NCBI GenBank assembly: GCA_021828185.1
Contig: JAKASI010000027.1
Span: 1-5,424, forward strand
Direction: 5' to 3'
Length of the DNA: 5,424 bases
Source of the DNA: an archaeon
GTDB taxonomy: Archaea; Thermoproteota; Nitrososphaeria; Nitrososphaerales; UBA183
How positions within the stretch are numbered: the first letter of the stretch is position 1; each line of letters opens with the position of its first letter. The notes beneath the pieces are model-generated. The model did not search any database and was not told where the DNA came from. It saw only the letters and a program-made list of their open reading frames with translations. Shown piece after piece: positions 4,530-5,424 of this stretch. Both the position numbers and the translations under genes were made by a program.

Positions 4530-5424
4530 ATGACCCCGGACGACATCCACGACTACCCCTACCAGCTAAGGAACGCGGAGAGCAGGCTGGAGCGCGACCC
4601 CAAAGTCCGTCCCCAGGACAGGAAGCTGATACAGGCGTTCATGAGGCAGGTGAAGGCCCAGGGGGTCTCCGTCGGGCGCCAGGCCAAGTACGTCAACACC
4701 CTGACGACCGTCTCCCACCACATGAGGGTCCCCTTCCGGAGGGCGAAGAGGAGGGACATCGAGGAGCTGATGACGCAACTGGCGGACCACGAGTTCACGA
4801 AGAGGAACTGGGACGGGACCGAGAGCAGGCGCCACTACTCCGCCGAGACCATGGCCGACTTCAAGATCATGGTCAAGAGGTTCATGAAGTTCGTCAGGTA
4901 CGGCGACACGGACAAGGACACCCCCTACCCTGAGGAGGTGAGGTGGCTCAGGAAGACGATCAAGGCGAGCGAGAAGCAGGAGCCGCTCTTCTTCACGGAC
5001 GAGGAGGTCCACGCGTTGATCAAGGCTGCCGGCACGACGAGAGACAAGGCGCTGATTTCTGTCGCTGCCGAGCTAGGGGTGCGGGTCAGCGAGCTGCTCC
5101 TCCTCAGGGTGGGGGACGTCCAGTTCGACGACGCCGGGGCGCTGGTGCACATCAGGAAGGGGAAGACCGGGGCCAGGACTCTGAGGCTCATCGCCTCAGT
5201 CGAACATCTTGCGCGCTACCTCGAGACGCACCGTTTCCAGAGCGACCCCAACGCCCCCCTCTGGCTGACGATGAGCCTGAACCACCTCGACGAGCCCCTG
5301 AGCTGGAAGGCGTGCGCAGCGGTGCTCAAGGACGTCGCGAGGAAGGCAGCCATCCAGAAGCCGAGGGTCCACATGTACATGTTCAGGCACGGGTCGGCGA
5401 CGAGGAATGCGAAGTTCCTGACCG
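4530..5424 (+). CDS. Archaeal tyrosine recombinase/integrase (phage integrase family), 3'-truncated by window edge
   Basis: Cuts and rejoins DNA at specific sites. The 298 codons present show an N-terminal SAM-like core-binding domain (about 8-145, starting HDYPYQLRNAESRLERD, a pattern typical of archaeal integrases) and most of the catalytic domain (about 152 onward). Catalytic residues seen are Arg185 in ELGVRVSELLLLRVGDV, Lys210 or Lys212 in RKGKTGARTLRL, and Arg286-His287 in HMYMFRHGSATR. The residue three before Arg286, usually His, is Tyr283, giving YxxR, with His281 five before. The nucleophilic tyrosine, expected some 30-40 residues further on, lies past the window. No stop is reached. 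An in-frame ATG at 4470 would add 20 proline-rich residues; 4530 is preferred because family similarity begins there, the upstream codons differ in style, and a TATA-like box fits. It diverges from the transporter operon, so is probably separately regulated. It may be a mobile-element integrase or a XerA-like enzyme. Confidence 0.9.
   Translation, partial: MTPDDIHDYPYQLRNAESRLERDPKVRPQDRKLIQAFMRQVKAQGVSVGRQAKYVNTLTTVSHHMRVPFRRAKRRDIEELMTQLADHEFTKRNWDGTESRRHYSAETMADFKIMVKRFMKFVRYGDTDKDTPYPEEVRWLRKTIKASEKQEPLFFTDEEVHALIKAAGTTRDKALISVAAELGVRVSELLLLRVGDVQFDDAGALVHIRKGKTGARTLRLIASVEHLARYLETHRFQSDPNAPLWLTMSLNHLDEPLSWKACAAVLKDVARKAAIQKPRVHMYMFRHGSATRNAKFLT

Noticed and set aside
4382..4933. 183-residue plus-strand open frame overlapping the recombinase
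   Set aside because: It is another frame of the recombinase gene; its translation is Pro/Gly/Glu/Arg low-complexity, whereas the frame from 4530 gives conserved integrase motifs.
1..5424. CRISPR array, insertion-sequence ends or toxin-antitoxin pair
   Set aside because: No regularly spaced repeats, no transposase or terminal inverted repeats, and no pair of small overlapping genes were seen on either strand.

Overview
The window looks archaeal, most plausibly from an uncultured mesophilic lineage such as Nitrososphaerota/Thaumarchaeota or Bathyarchaeia. That placement is an inference. It rests on the high GC content with frequent AGG arginine codons, TATA-like boxes about 25-28 nt ahead of start codons (leaderless-transcript spacing), occasional Shine-Dalgarno sites, an archaeal-style tyrosine recombinase, and an S12 enzyme resembling archaeal Pab87. 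No rRNA or other phylogenetic marker is present, so the lineage is not proven.

Layout. Four genes lie head to tail on the minus strand, read from right to left. They are a DHA2-type MFS transporter (2711-4174), an M19 membrane-dipeptidase-family metallopeptidase (1646-2674), a serine beta-lactamase/CubicO-family (MEROPS S12) hydrolase with a C-terminal beta-rich domain (229-1620), and the N-terminus of an NAD-dependent SDR/epimerase-type protein (226 to beyond base 1). The gaps between them are 36, 25 and 2 nt, so they probably form an operon. A good TATA-like box before the M19 gene suggests a second, internal promoter. On the plus strand, diverging from this cluster, is a 3'-truncated tyrosine recombinase (4530, possibly 4470, to beyond 5424).

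The roughly 350-bp divergent intergenic region (4175-4529) holds no convincing gene. It contains a 7-bp-arm inverted repeat placed like an operator in front of the transporter, two copies of a 12-bp repeat containing the palindrome CCGGCCGG, three GACTCG motifs, and candidate TATA boxes for both directions.

How the genes may work together. M19 enzymes cleave dipeptides, often with a C-terminal D-residue, and some also open beta-lactam rings. S12/CubicO enzymes of the Pab87 type act on D-amino-acid-containing peptides, and relatives are beta-lactamases or esterases. Neither protein shows a signal peptide. Co-transcription with a transporter and an SDR suggests a cytosolic pathway for D-amino-acid peptides or related amide/lactam compounds, for example bacterial cell-wall debris or a secondary metabolite. 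This is a hypothesis. The individual families are all known, and nothing here clearly amounts to an undescribed defence or RNA system. The recombinase may mark the edge of an integrated element, but the att sites and the rest of the element are not visible.
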